Shown one piece after another: positions 37,701 to 50,699 of a stretch of 64,000 bases of DNA. A program made the translations under genes and the position numbers. The stretch's first letter is position 1, and every line of letters starts with the position of its first letter. The stretch is from NCBI GenBank assembly GCA_965153455.1, contig OZ234496.1, positions 12,051,863-12,115,862 on the forward strand, written 5' to 3'. The notes under the pieces were generated by a model. The model saw nothing but the letters and a program-made list of their open reading frames with translations, was not told where the DNA came from and made no database searches. Source of the DNA: Sphagnum compactum (lineage: Eukaryota > Bryophyta > Sphagnopsida > Sphagnales).

Positions 37701-38182
37701 TTAATGCCAATAATTGAAAAAAATTGTCATCATTGTTAGGGAGGCTACAAGTATATATAATTTTTTTTCCCTGGATGCAACCTCCCTTTCACTCTTCTTC
37801 CAACTACAATTTATGAGTTAGATCCACTACCTGATTACTTCATTGATCATCCTTACATAAGAGATCTGCTACTGTTTATGGTTTTTTTGCAGAAACATCC
37901 ATGGGGGGTGAACGTTGTTGTTTGCACTGAAGAAAATTACAATGCTCAATTCAAAGATTAAACACTATGTTTTGCATAAAGTTGAGCAAAAGATGATAAC
38001 TTATGTCCATATAGGGGGTTGGTGGATTGAATCCACTCATGACAACATAGAGACTTCTTTCTTCCAGGTATGTGTTTCCCTTGAAAAAATTGTGGATTTT
38101 TTTTAAAGTAATGTAGTTAGGTACACACGTGTTTTCAAAATATTTATTCTTCAAAACTTCATATATCACACACAATTATGTA
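34761..38182. other. Intergenic sequence, no gene seen
   Basis: A G-run occurs at 34999-35007. Around 37915-38106 a plus-strand frame is open next to the following relic and could be its eroded upstream part. Otherwise nothing is recognised. Confidence 0.45.
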
Positions 38183-39537
38183 GCATAGTGGAAGGATGCT
38201 CAATTCAAGGAATCATTGCGTTCACTGCCCAAGGATGCAATGTTATCTATCATTGATTTTGTTGAAAACTACACCTTTGTAAATCATAATGAAGTTTAAA
38301 AAGCACATTGGCACTCAATGAACATCATTATCTTAGTCCACATAACCTACCGGCTAAATCCAAATGCAAATCTTGAGAAGTTAGAGACTCAATTGTTGAA
38401 AGAAATACATTTATACGTTTCTGATCATGGTAAGCATTACATATTTATTTGTGCAACATTACCTCTGCTTGCATTGGCAACATATGGTAGATGGTGGCTT
38501 TAGACCAACACAACATTATGTATGGTATGCTGGTTGCATGGGCCAATTCAAATCTACTTGACCTTTCTATTTTGTTTCTTAGTACCTAGAGATTACTATG
38601 GGTTGTGGGATGTTATGGTCCTTCTTTGGGACAGGTCATGGAAAGGAAAACATGATGGGGTAGGGGTTGTGGTGAAGCGTGCATTGTTGGCAGAATAACT
38701 CAACTCACATGGGCATTTTTCTACGAAATGCAAAAGATGTTGTTCAATTCCTTCAAGCAACCAAAACTGGTTATGCGACTTCTTCATATCCATCCATGTC
38801 AAGATGCCTTTTGAAATGGGTCTTTTGGCACATCAAAGAAATTGATGTAGATTGTGACAACCAATGGGCAATAGAAACTTTGATAAACATGCACCAAATT
38901 CATTGTGTCGTGTCTTGTCCCAGAAGGGATCCAACAAGATTGCCAATTAGAGACCTTTCTTGCTTTTGTGCATTTTGCATCAATGATGATTATGAGAGGT
39001 GCACATCTTTACACCATGCTAGAATATGGAAAGTCCATTTCATTGTCCCTTTGAACCCTGAATACATCCAGACTGTTGCTAAATTAGCTAATGAGGAGGA
39101 TGATTGGGAGCATGGAAGTAATGGTGATGAAATTGTGCAATCCTTAGAAATTGGGGACAATTTTGTTATGAATGTAACTCTAGGTAATGAGGAGGATTGT
39201 GAGTTCTATGTTGTTTGTTGTGAGAAGCCGATATTTGAAGTTGATGTAGATGGCTTGACCAATGATTGGAGAAACACATTTGAAATTGGGTCAATTGTTG
39301 TTGGAGGTTGTTATTATCAAGGATGGGGCCAAGGTAGTCGAGGGGATGTGTGTCTTATGTTAGCCTTCTAGATCAAGGCCTTATTTATTTCTATCCACAT
39401 TTGGTGCATGCATCAAAATTTGTGATGCCCTTAGCTCATCATCTTGTAGCAAGCAATATACCAATATACTGCATGTCTGCAAAAACTGAGATGTTGATTT
39501 GTGCTAACCTACCAGAGATTGAAGATACCTATTAATT
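38183..39537 (+). pseudogene. Mobile-element protein relic (transposase-like, GQFK and GTGHGK motifs)
   Basis: A decayed coding region can be followed through frame changes. In order are DAQFKESLRSLPKDAMLSII, DFVENYTF (about 38257), HITYRLNPNANLEKL (about 38340), YAGCMGQFKS (about 38526), WSFFGTGHGK (about 38616-38645), HDGVGVVVKRALLAE (about 38650-38694), then a 230-codon open segment (38679-39371) with LPIRDLSCFCAFC, and finally YFYPHLVHASKFVMPLAHH (about 39386-39440). This order matches an uncharacterised family I recall as widespread in plant and animal genomes, with SDGxxGQFK and GHGKGxxDGxGxxxKR blocks. The acidic residue before GQFK and the D of HDG could be catalytic in a DDE-type enzyme, but that is inference. 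At least three stops and two to three frameshifts make it non-functional. Confidence 0.6.
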
Positions 39538-41702
39538 TTGAATGTAGTTTTGCTTTGAGTTGTTGTGAAAAATTATGGTAAAAAAAGAATCAAAGCTAAG
39601 GAATTTGTAGCCTTTGAATCAATGGAATTACAAGATGGATTTGCAATTTACGGTTAGGTTGCATATCTGATTTAAAGGGGGACCAGTAGAGGAAGTGAAA
39701 CAAATTATACACTTGTTTTTCCAATCCAACAATCATCTTTTCAGCTTGAAATTGATATATTTTATCCTATTGTTGCAAAGTGGTCAATAGGTGTATGGGT
39801 TTTTGTTATGGGTTGTTTATTATTATGTGGGGACTTTCATGTTTAGTTAGGGTTCTAGGTTATACTTTCATCACAAAACCAATTGAAATAGAAAAAAGGC
39901 TTGTGTTGACATAATCTAATCTCATCAAATCTTGCATATGTTTTTGTAGATGTATCAAAATGATGCACTTGTCTTCAATGGTGCAATGAACTTTATTTTC
40001 AACTTTGTTATATTCAAGATTTTATTTCAAAATAGTTTTTGCAGTATCCATAAGGATGCTAGGCATTTGGGGATTCTCACTATTAAAAGTTTGAAGTTTG
40101 TTATTGCAATTTTTAGGTGAATAACAAGGGACCATTGGACTTGTGCGCATAGGAGGATTATTGGTTTTATGTGGAGACAAATTTTGTGACAAGCTTGAAG
40201 ATGTGACAGTGTTCTTTTTTATTCCTTAAAGAGCAATTTGCTATTTGTGTGATATTCAAACTGTGATATTATGTAGTGAACAAACAGTTTCAATCATTTG
40301 TCTCTTTGTTGGATTGTCTTATGTTATACAAATTGCAATCCAGTTGTACATGGGAGTTGGAGGATTTCATGCAGTTGAAAGGTATACAATTTTGGGTCTC
40401 AACCTAAACATGTTAATTATTGGCAATTGAAGTGTTAAAATTGAGCATGTTGAACCTTAACCAAGCTCAATGGGCATGAGAAATTTTGAATCAATTTGGC
40501 TTACCTTTGGACTTGCATACTTGAGTTCAATGTTGGTCTTTACTAATGAAGAACCTTGGTAAATTGTGCGTTTGAATATAAAACTAGGAATTTAGTGATT
40601 GCAACTAATTGGGAATGTGTCTACGAATACATTTAAATGAACAAGCGTTAGAGCATTTGGGATGAGTCTTGATTACAAAGCATGAGATGGGGACTACGTG
40701 ATTTTAGTATGTTATTTGTGTGCAATCATGTGTGTTTGAGATCTGGTTTTTGGTTTATTCTATGTAATCCATAAACTAGGTAGGTATTAAGAGTTTTAGG
40801 ACCAAGATTTGATTCCTATCTTGAACACATCCAAACTAATTAGGAAGAGTTTAAATGTACGAATGCTTTGTAGTTGTAGGACCTTTGTTGAATATGTTTT
40901 AATAATATGAAGATTATTTCAACTCTAGCAAGAATAAAAAGGTAGAAGTTAATTTGTATTTCAAAAGTTTGTAATGATTTATTACATTTGATAATGGTGT
41001 TATGTGTGAACCTTTTTTTTCCTTACATCAGATCATGGGAATCCAAGATGTTCGTTTTGGCAAAATTAAAATATGAAACAATTTCCCACAATTTAAGCCT
41101 CTAGTGACTTTGAAAATCCTCCAAGCTCTTGATCTTGACAAATTCAAGGATTGAAACTGGCCCTAGGTCCATCACTATGCTATCAAAGAGTTTCTTGGCC
41201 TCTACTTCCAGTTCGAATGTAATGACAAAAGAACAATAATGAGCATCACGGTCCATTGAAATTTTAAAAAAGAAACATTCTCACCACACAATCAAAAGAG
41301 GATCAAATAAAGGTACTTGATACTAAAAAGTTGCCTTGTGGAGCCATTTATCAAAAATAACATTCGACAAGCTAACTTTTGGGAACTTTTAAGCCTCCTT
41401 AAAGACCAATGACTGATTCCACTACTCGAGCCACAAAACTTTATGCTCATTGCTCACTTGAAAAGGAGACAAAAAGTTGTAATTTCTCTATCATCATCTC
41501 AAGTTGGGATTCAAATTAGAATGAACATGTATTTGTTGAAGAAATTTTGGACCAAGTGATGGGTCATAAATAGATAGCTTCTTATGGAATTTACGTAAGG
41601 GGAGTTTCACATTTGGCTCCCATTCCCAGAATAGCCCCATTCGAGGTCTCTACCACCCTACACAAAATTTTGACCAGAGTAAACTAGCACCCCTTAGTAC
41701 AC
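39538..41702. other. Intergenic sequence, no gene seen
   Basis: No recognised family. A short minus-strand stretch near 41260-41105 reads as protein for about 50 codons without a known motif. Confidence 0.5.
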
Positions 41703-44620
41703 CATGAAGGATGGATGGTAAGTGGTGAGAAAACAGTTTTCTGTCGGGTTCCAATTCCGTAGCTAACAACAATGGTTAGTTCAATGCCTTTTTGGTGGTA
41801 CATGGACACCAGATTCATGCTACAGGCAACACATTTACGAGTTCTCTGGAAAAGACCAGAGTCGCCAGTTTAGTTGAAATCTGCATAGTGATGCTCTCGC
41901 CTCTTTGGCTCAAAAGAGTCGCGAGTTTAGTCCAAATCTGCCTAGTGATGCTCTCGCCTCTTTGGCTCAAAAGAGTCGCCAGTTTAGTCCAAATCTGCCT
42001 AGTGACGCTCACCTCTTTGGCTCCATTGAGGAATTGGGAACCAAAAAAAAAAAAAAAAAAAAACTACTGTGCAGCAGGAGCATTGAATCTTTGGTTCAGC
42101 TTCTGTTTCTCAAAATTTCATGTCCTTCAACAAAAGAGATGCTCAAGTACCTCAACAAAACAAAACAAAATTTCGTGTCCTGTCAACAAAGAGATGCTCA
42201 AGTCCTCCCTCAACTGTCATGTGTACATTAAACAGATATCGTTCAAATACCTAGTGTTGAAGCCATTCAACAATGATATTCCCAGCTTGCAGTTTTAAAA
42301 AAAATAAATAAATCACCAAATGGCGACACCACCTCAAATTTCTGGCTAAAATTCCACCCTTTTCTCAAAAAGAATTTGCCAAAAACTTCCCTGTAATATT
42401 CAGGGAGCCTGTAGACACCAGTGTCTGTGTAGTACTGGCTACAATTTCAAGCAATCTCCTGTACAAAAGTGTCACCAGTTAAGGCGAAATCTGTCTGGAT
42501 CTTTCTCGCCAGTATTGCTTACACTACAAAAAAAATGAAAGGAAAAAAGACAGACTCTTATGAGGCACTTAATAGTCTGAAAGCTTGATGATGCTTGGCC
42601 TCGGCATCCAGACTATCCTAACTTGATAACCAGTGTTGGATGGTTCTCACATTTTTGGGTAGCCTGGAATCAGTTAGTACAGCATGTATACGTATACGCT
42701 GGACTATATTCAAAATCAAAGAATCGGTTTCAACCCTCTCAATGAATGAGAGAGAGATAGAGAGGTTCCAGAAAATACACACAACTAGAGGTCCTTTTGA
42801 TCCTACAAACTACATTAAAGATTGAGAACCAGAGCTTCTGAGATTCTGAAAATTTGCAAGAAAAAGCCATTCAGAACCCGAGGTTCTTTGATTTTTAGAA
42901 TTAAAAAGGAGACCCTGAATCTGAGGTTCTTAACAAAAAATCAAAAGAGCAGCCACCCAACATTTGGGTCATAACCACATCAAAGAGATATTATTCACAT
43001 GGCATTCGGGACATTGAACGATGACATTACTACTAGCCAATCAAATCATCTGAAAATACATGTTTAGAATTTCAGTGTATATACTTTAAAGCTACAATTT
43101 CATTTCAAGTTCCATTACTAAATATTTTCCTAAAGACAATATATGAAAGCAACAATCTATTATTACATGTCACAAGAATATAGGTACCATTACAGAAAAC
43201 TCATTTGATTTGAAGAGAAAAAAAGAGAGACCAAAATAGCCTTGGAAGTTTTAATCTTGATCTATACGGTAATATAATGTTAATAGATCCATATCTAACA
43301 AATTCCTATAAGGAGTGGAGTTTATTGGCAAGGATATTGTATTTAGATTCATTATAGAGTCTAGTAGCTTATGGGATTTTGGCCCCTAGGTAGTAGTAGG
43401 TCTATTTTTATATGAGGATTTTTGAAAGATGATATTTTGGCTTGTGTTGAAACTTGAGATCAGTTATAGAGTTATGATATCTTGAAGGATTTTGGTTTGT
43501 TTAAGAGGATTTTTTTGAAGATTATATTTTTGCATGGTGAAATATTTGAATCTCCGTCATTCTTCTTTTGCCTTAAGATACTTTTTAATGTAAATGGCAA
43601 GGCCACAGTGTGACGCACCCCTTGTTTCTCTAGAGGCTTATACAATATCTAAATGAGCGCCCATTGAGAAGTAAGAGCAAGAAAAAAGCAAGCTTTCAAA
43701 AAAAAATTCTCTAGCTTAGTTAAATTGAGCTAAGCATTTAATACTTTAAGATTTTGTTGATCTGGGCACCATGCCATCAAACTATTGAGACCAAATCAAT
43801 CCAAACAAAATGTCCATATCCATTAGCTCTCGAGTTGTTTGTGTGAGAAAGCTGGACACAACATGACAGATTGAGGCAACAATTAGATGCAAGGTTGATA
43901 AGGGCCTGTATATGACAGTAGAATAGGCTTTAACCGGGCGCAACAAGAATTGTTGCCAGAAATAGTATGTCATGTTGATTATCCAGCTTCGGGTACAAAG
44001 AACTCGAGAGCTTTGGATAAGGTCTTTAAGTACGTAATTTCAGTCTGTCTGTGCACTCACTTCACAGGGTGTAATGCCCTGCTACCTACACAGAACAAGT
44101 GGGCACAGAACAAGTGCTACCCCTGACAGGACAAGTGGGCTCCTCAAAGTATTACAGTACACTCATACTCTGCAAAGTTCATTAAAAGAAGAATTACCCA
44201 ATGCAATATGAATGAAAAGAAGCTCCATGTGATATTGGCCAGAGTGAACCAGCACCCACCAGTACACCGTCCAATGGGGGGGATGCCCATTACGACTCCG
44301 TTATGGATGAATCTCAAACTGAGTTAATATAGACTGGTTTCACCTTGGTAAACCCATTATATAAGTAGGTCCTCTATATAGGTAGATGGGTAGGAAAATT
44401 AGGTGAGTACTAAAAAAGTAAGTAGATTTAGTTTATACCTATGTAAGTAAGGGCTGTTTTTACTACCCACCTTCTAGTAACCCTCAAATGGGTTGCTATT
44501 AAGTAGGTAGTAAATAAGCAACTGAGCTTACCACCATGGTTAGCTAGGAAAGTTGAATCCAACGGAAAACTGTTTCCATGACCACTAACCGTCCATCCAT
44601 CCATCATGGCCCAATGGGTA
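41703..44620. repeat. Dispersed inverted repeat pair
   Basis: Plus-strand 41703-41785 resembles the reverse complement of 44535-44620. Shared words are GGATGGATGG, TTAGTGGT-like, AACAGTTTTC, GTTGGATTC-like and TAGCTAACMA. A further direct copy of the flank (AGAGTGAACCAGCACC, about 44240) resembles 41677-41700. It may be the edges of a decayed element of about 2.9 kb or separate insertions of one repeat. The interior 42031-44530 has a partly duplicated segment (AGAGATGCTCAAGT at about 42138 and 42190) and no recognised gene. Confidence 0.35.
41857..42030. repeat. Tandem repeat, 57-bp units, three copies
   Basis: AGAGTCGCCAGTTTAGTCC starts units near 41860, 41917 and 41974. Each contains AAATCTGCCTAGTGATGC and CTCTTTGGCTCAAA. 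A diverged single copy lies near 42470-42515. Because 57 is a multiple of three, frames stay open through the array, so the 168-codon frame here is not evidence of a gene. An A20 run follows at about 42043-42062. Confidence 0.85.
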
Positions 44621-45390
44621 CAATGGATGATCTGCAATAGTAAAAAAAGAAGCAGCTTTTTCCCCATGATCGCTCGACATACCTGTGAACTTACAAAACC
44701 TACTTGAATTAAACCCAAAGTCAATTCCAAGTTCCATGTTCAAACCCTGCATAGGGACTAGGGTTTAGTGGAAAAAAATTTCTAAGAGAAGAGAGCAAAA
44801 GAGATGACAAAGTAAACATCATCTGCATATGGAATAGCAAAAACCCATTATCACAGCCCACACTACCTATGATATAGAACATTCCCATAACCAGGGTGTG
44901 AGAATCTTCACATTGCCAAGGGTCAAGTAGTTTGGGGGTGTTGGTGAAGTTCTCAAAGCCTTCGACTCTGTGAGACAAGACGCCCCAAACACTTACATCC
45001 AACTTGACAAGAGCTTGCATGTGACAGGGTTTGAAATGGACATGTGTTGAAATGGCCAAGGTGCTTCTATGGTATTTGGTTCTATGCTTTGTGATGGATG
45101 GTGATGAAATTGTAGTAGTCAATTGCCATAGAGGAATTCGAAATGGAGAAGGTAGTTCCACACATGGTGAGAGTATTTTGCAACTCTTTTCACGTCATGG
45201 TGGTTATGTGTAGGGTAAAGCCCTAGGGTGGGGGCATTTTGAAAATAAGGGGCCTAGGACAAGGAGATAATCGAGTTGAGTCCCCCATTTCAGGAATGTC
45301 CCCCACCCATCGGCTTTACCTATCGTAAAGCACGAGGCAAAATTCATCATGAACCAAACCTACATAGATGATGAGGCATAAGAGTGAGAG
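44621..45390. other. Intergenic sequence, no gene seen
   Basis: Frames on the minus strand (45161-44721) have no family motif. GTAGGTAG-type words at about 44340-44500 just upstream resemble those in the CTAG-rich tracts elsewhere in the window. Confidence 0.45.
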
Positions 45391-45555
45391 GGATATTATG
45401 CCTACTCCTCAATAGTGGGAGGGAAATTATGCTTACTTATAGAGGGAAATTATGCCTACTCCTCAATAGTGGGAGGGAAATTATGCCTACTTATAGAGGG
45501 ATATTATGCCTACTCCTCAATAGTGGGAGGGAAATTATGCCTACTTATAGGTGTA
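45391..45555. repeat. Tandem repeat, 54-bp units, three copies
   Basis: ATTATGCCTACTCCTCAATA begins units at 45395, 45449 and 45503. Each ends in AATTATGCCTACTTATAG. Copies are almost identical, so the array is young. The period is 18 codons, which keeps two plus-strand frames open without implying a gene. Confidence 0.92.
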
Positions 45556-45959
45556 AGAACCCTCCTACTACTAAGGATTTCGCATAATATCCCTTGCACT
45601 TTCTAGGGGGGAATTGATGAATATAAGGTGCCCTATAGATTTTCTCTCAATGCTTTATGTCAAAAGATCAAAGTGCAAGAAGTTTAGCCTTATGATTATG
45701 CCATATCTTGCTCATTTAAAAACCAATTATAGTGATTTTTGTTACATTATGTGTGCTAAAAAAAGGGCTACAAAATCTTTTCAATGTTCAAAGGCCATGG
45801 ACCAATGTGGGGAAAATTATAAAACTTTATTTACAAGGCTTTTTCACATACTTGTCTACCTTACATATTAAAATACAATATGTTTTTCTTTGAACAAACA
45901 CACTTCAAACATTTTATCCCATATTTTTTGCCCAAAGAGGAATTCCAATGAACTATATA

Positions 45960-46710
45960 AAGACAATTTTTGCACTTATAATAACAATATTCTACTCTAT
46001 GTCTAGTATGCAATGTAACATGGATTTTTGTTCTTTAGACAACTTTAGTGAAAAAAGTCATCTCAATGTAGTTTTTCATTCTATAGACCACTTTAATAGA
46101 AAAAATTATGTGGCTACTTGGTTCTCCCTTCCTTGAGGAGAGAATAATCAAATGGTTTCTTTTTTTTCATTAGTAGCGAGTGGCAACCCAATTGTCCTTC
46201 TTCTGAAAAAAATGAATTTCCTCTTTGGGGAAAGGTTAATTAGGTGGCCATCTGATTATCATGTTTCTTTAGGAAAAGGAGAATCATGTAGCCATTTAGT
46301 TTCCATGTTCTTTTGGAAGAGGAGAATTAGGTGGCCGCATAAGATTTTCATGTTCATTTAGGAGGAGGAAAATTGGGCGCCTTCTTCTTAAGTGAACATG
46401 AGAATCATGCGGTCGTCCGATTCTCATGTTCATTTAAGAAGAACATAATTGGGTGGCCACCTAATTCTCTTTAGTGTTTGGTCCAAAAAAAAACTTGAAT
46501 TTCTTTTGTAGAGGAGAATTGGGTGGCTATCTGATTCTCCTAAATGCCCAAGCCCAAAAAAAAACTTGAATTTGTTTTTGTAGAGGAGAATTGGGTGGCC
46601 ACCTTATTATCACGTTCCTTTAAGAAGAAAAGAATCGAATAGCCGCTCAATTTTCATGTTCCTTTAGGGAGAAGAGAATGGGGTGGCCACTTGACTCTCT
46701 TTAGGAAAAT
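45960..46710. repeat. Degenerate satellite, about 43-bp units
   Basis: Variants of GGAGAATTGGGTGGCCACC then TGATTCTCATGTTCCTTTAG recur with the GGTGGCC core near 46243, 46287, 46329, 46374, 46452, 46522, 46594, 46639 and 46682. Some units are extended to about 70 bp by AAAAAACTTGAATTTCTTTT. One segment near 46395-46430 is partly inverted. Confidence 0.8.
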
Positions 46711-46919
46711 GGAAATTAAGCAAACATTCAATTTTCTTCAATGTTCAAAAAACAAAACTTTGAAAATTTATTTTTCATTACATCATTTTTGCATTTTTCA
46801 TTCTTTTTTTAAGTATAGTTGATCATGAAATGAACATTTGGTTCTATTTGATATTTTTTGTGTAAATTTGACAAAATCATTTAATTATGCAAAAGATAGG
46901 AAAAAGAGATTTACTTCTT

Positions 46920-47706
46920 TCAATGCAGGTTGAGCACTTGATAATTTGTTGTGTAACCAAAAAGACGAGTTCGAGTAATTTCATCAACAACCTTTGTTAA
47001 AATTTTGTAATGTTGTGCCTTTAAATATTGATCTCCTTTTGATGTTGTTGTCACATTCTTGATTAATACCACAACACATTGGTTCCCATTGTATGCCTTA
47101 AGAAGTTGTTCATATTCTGTTATGAAATTGTTATCAAAAACAAAAATGTCTTAGTCAAATTCACCTTCTCCGTTCATAATGAACAATTATTTTTCTCTCT
47201 TGCTATCCCCTATGCCCTTTATATTAATGACAATGACAACAATGATAGTAGACCTCCACTCTAAATATAATTTTTGAATTCTCTAATGGAATCCATATGA
47301 AAAAACATGGGAATTAATTCGGGTTGAAATGTAGGAATTGATGACACAATGGTTGTTGACTCAATTGTAATGACAACATGCATGTCTTCTTTTTCAAAAC
47401 CCCTTTTGGACTTTGATTCAATGCCAAAAGTTTCCACCCTCACAAACATGCCTTTTTACAAATGTTGTTCATGCATATTTATATGAGGCAATTTCATTTT
47501 CAAAGTGATTGTGGTCAAAGCTACCCTATCCAACAAATCACACTGCAAATATGCATAGCTTGGATTTTCCATATTCTTATTTGTAATATAATAAAAGGTG
47601 CCATACCTATTGAACACCTTTACTTCAAATGCAATGTCTTTAATTCCAAATTCCAAATCATCCATCACAACAACTATTTAACTTCTTTCACTATAATAGT
47701 AGCCAT
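46920..47706 (-). pseudogene. Unrecognised decayed protein gene, about 260 codons
   Basis: A single coding region can be followed on the minus strand from ATG at 47706 (MATIIVKEVK) to TGA at 46922-46920. After a frameshift it continues as 47668-47456, passes one in-frame stop at about 47450, continues to 47261, shifts frame again, and reads on past two stops to the end. Recognisable stretches are DLEFGIKDIAFEVKVFNRYG, GMFVRVETFGIESKSKRGF, NKGIGDS-like, GEGEFD, DIFVFDNNFITEYEQLLKAY and RTRLFGYTTNYQVLNLH. The alternating beta-like pattern could fit an OB-fold nucleic-acid-binding protein such as an RPA-like subunit, but that is a guess. I do not recognise the family. Damage is mild (about two shifts and three stops), so it died fairly recently. 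Confidence 0.5.
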
Positions 47707-49066
47707 TGTGCAAAAAAAGGAAATAAAGACTTACCAAAATGAATTTGACAACAAACAAATGAAATAGCACTTGGTAAAATTAATAGTTGTAGAAACACAA
47801 TTTCGCAAAACATACACTTGTAGAATCACACATTTGCAAAGGAAAAAAAAATGGTGAAAAATAAAGCCAAACACGTTGTTCTTACAATGAAAAAAAAAAG
47901 CTTACATATAGTGTTATATTTATATGGCACAAAAGACCTAATTTCAACCCTACACTTAACTCTAAACCTAACCTTAAACCTTTTTCAACTACATATTGAC
48001 TTTAAATAATTGTGACTATGTTAAATTGCAACTTAACAATAAAAGATCACATCCATGGTTTAGTGGTTAAATTATGGTTTAATAATGAACAAGACATCAA
48101 TACCTTTGGCATCTTATGAATTTTAATTATGCATATCATGTTCACACAATGAACCTTAAATATCTCAACCTGAATTTGAAAAATATTAGCACAAAAACCT
48201 TAAATTTTTTTTCATTATATATATATATATCGTTAAACATCAACTTTTTAATCATGTACATAAAAAAAATTAGACACACAAAAAAATCTTCATTCATCAC
48301 CATATCGCCAAAATTATATATATATATAATTTTCTCCAACCACCCCATCCCACACCACCAAAAAAATATTTTTTTGAAAAATAAAAAAACCCCACCTCCC
48401 TACCTTGAGAAACAATGAAACTTTTCCCTCCCATGCCACCCAAAAAGAACCCCTTGGGTTAATTCCAAATCCCATTTAAAAAAAACTCCTTTGGAAGGGG
48501 ATGGAATTACCCCATCCTCCCCTCCTCTAACACCCTAAAAAGACCCTTTTGGAAAAGAAAAAATTTAACCCTTCGTCCCCTTTTGTTAAAGCTCCATTTA
48601 CAACTTGTAATTTTTTCAATCTAATTATCCCCTCTTTATACCCATTGAAACCCCATAGTAAAAACCAAACCTATGAGAAAATAAAAATAAAAATAAAAAT
48701 TTAAACCCCTTTGCTTTCCCTAAATTTTCACCTATAAACCCCACTCTACTCCCACCCAACTTTTAAAACAAATTTACATGCAAACCTATAACCTTATTCA
48801 TTCACACAACTTTTGATCATCTGACCCTTATACTCATTCAAAAGGTGTTCCATAATGCCTTTACAGGATAAAGCCAACAAACATAATGTGACTCCATAAT
48901 AAGGATGTTTGCAAATTGCTAGGCTTCAAAGGGATTAATTTACAACATCACTATTGTTCAAGGGTACATGAATGAGGGATTATGTTGGTTGAGCATAAGG
49001 AAACAAGCCCATGTATAAGAGGTTTATGAATGAAAATGAATTCAAACAAGCCAAAATCCATGTCAC

Positions 49067-49110
<44 letters not shown>

Positions 49111-50699
49111 TTGTCATGTGAAATCATGTTAATCGTGGGAAGTTGTTTTAAATGATTAATATGAGTGTTAAGAAATCAAATTTACAATTACATTTAATAA
49201 AAATTTAAGTTTTTAAAAAAAATTCACAAGTTTTAAAATTTGAATGAAAACCATGTCAAATAAGGACAATTTTCCAAAGGACTAGGTTAAAAACTTTAAT
49301 TATTATTATTTTTTTGGGATAGTAAAACAATTTGAGATTATAATAAGCTAGTAGCGAAACTTGAACCAAATGTAACCGTAACGTAAGGCTAAACTCCAAC
49401 CAATCTTGTTTGCCTAGATGTATTTTGCCTATATCCCATATAACATTTGAAGAAAGATTATTGAAAGGCCCACTTGTTGCTAGTTTGCTGAATACAACCC
49501 TTTTGAAATCGTACTTGGGTCCATTTGTGAATCCAAAAGCAAATCAACCTACTAATGTAATGTTGGGTAGAGTAGTTCAATACAATTGACTAATGGATAG
49601 CTCAAGGAGAGGCCACTTTTGTATTCTTATATGCAATGAACATAATTTGAGATGGGAATAGAATGTCTAGAAAACCAATTGATTCAAACCAAACAAAACT
49701 AGACAATTTAAATACATGCATCCATTAAGTTTCTATAGGATTTCATGATTGTTCTCTTTACAAAATGTTTTCCCCCCTCTGTTCCTAGATAGTAGAATTT
49801 AGGAGAGGATATAGAAAGGCCACCTATAGGTGAATTATTGAAGATACAGCTTTTGAAGCCAAACTTGGGTCCATTTGTAAATCTAAATGTAGACCAACTT
49901 AACCATGTAATGGTGGATAGATTACGTTGATACAATTCACTTTTGATTAGCTCAAGAAAAGCTCAATAATGTCAAACGCTTCCTTCATGAAATTGCAAGA
50001 CCCTTGTAGTGGAATCGAATCCTCTCCTTGAAAAAACTCTTAGAAAACCATAATTCAACCTTTTAGTTGTCCCAAATTTGGATTCAATTTTTTTAAGCCC
50101 AATAGAAAATTCCATCATACATACCTTGTCCTAAGCCTAAATGCAATGTGGGTCAACTTCTTTATCTTCAATCAGAAGAAATGTTTGTGAAAAAAAAAAT
50201 TCAATTCCACATTGATTATTACAAAAGCTTCACATAAATTGCAATACTAAAGAGTGTAGTATGTTTCCCCAATTTTTGTCAACCTCTCACTTCCTTAAAC
50301 TAGCGTTGAGCTTCTGGCATCTTTATGTTGTGTAGAAAATCAGAACATTGTTTGAAACCAACAAATGTAGGAAAAAATTCAAAACCTTGTGCACCTTGAG
50401 ACAAATCACAATGATTGAATTTCTCTTGAAAATTTCCCCCAAATGTTTTTTTTCCTTTCACCTCTATATACAAGTTCTTGTTTATAGGTGCATCCACACC
50501 CTACACAATAAGAACGAAATTTGGCGGTTCAAAGAAAACTTACTTAGACCAAAGCTTCATTATCCAAGCTTGCATATTATAGCTATTGTTAGCATCCATG
50601 AGTATACGACATTGAAAGGACTCAACAAATCATGAGAATTCCAAAAACCACATTAGTTTTAAAACCCACACCGTGGCACAAAAGAAATTTTTATAAAAA
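47707..50699. other. AT-rich intergenic sequence, no gene seen
   Basis: A C- and A-rich stretch at 48300-48790 and a related pair of segments near 49440-49580 and 49800-49940 (both with TTGGGTCCATTTGT) are visible, the latter a diverged duplication about 370 bp apart. No coding sequence is recognised. Confidence 0.5.
49073..49108. repeat. (TA)n microsatellite
   Basis: About 17 uninterrupted TA units. Shorter runs occur near 48222, 48316 and 50961. Confidence 0.95.

Noticed and set aside
49330-49400. B-box-like sequence on the minus strand (GGTTCAAGTTTC)
   Set aside because: The A-box is not convincing and there is no tRNA-like spacing.
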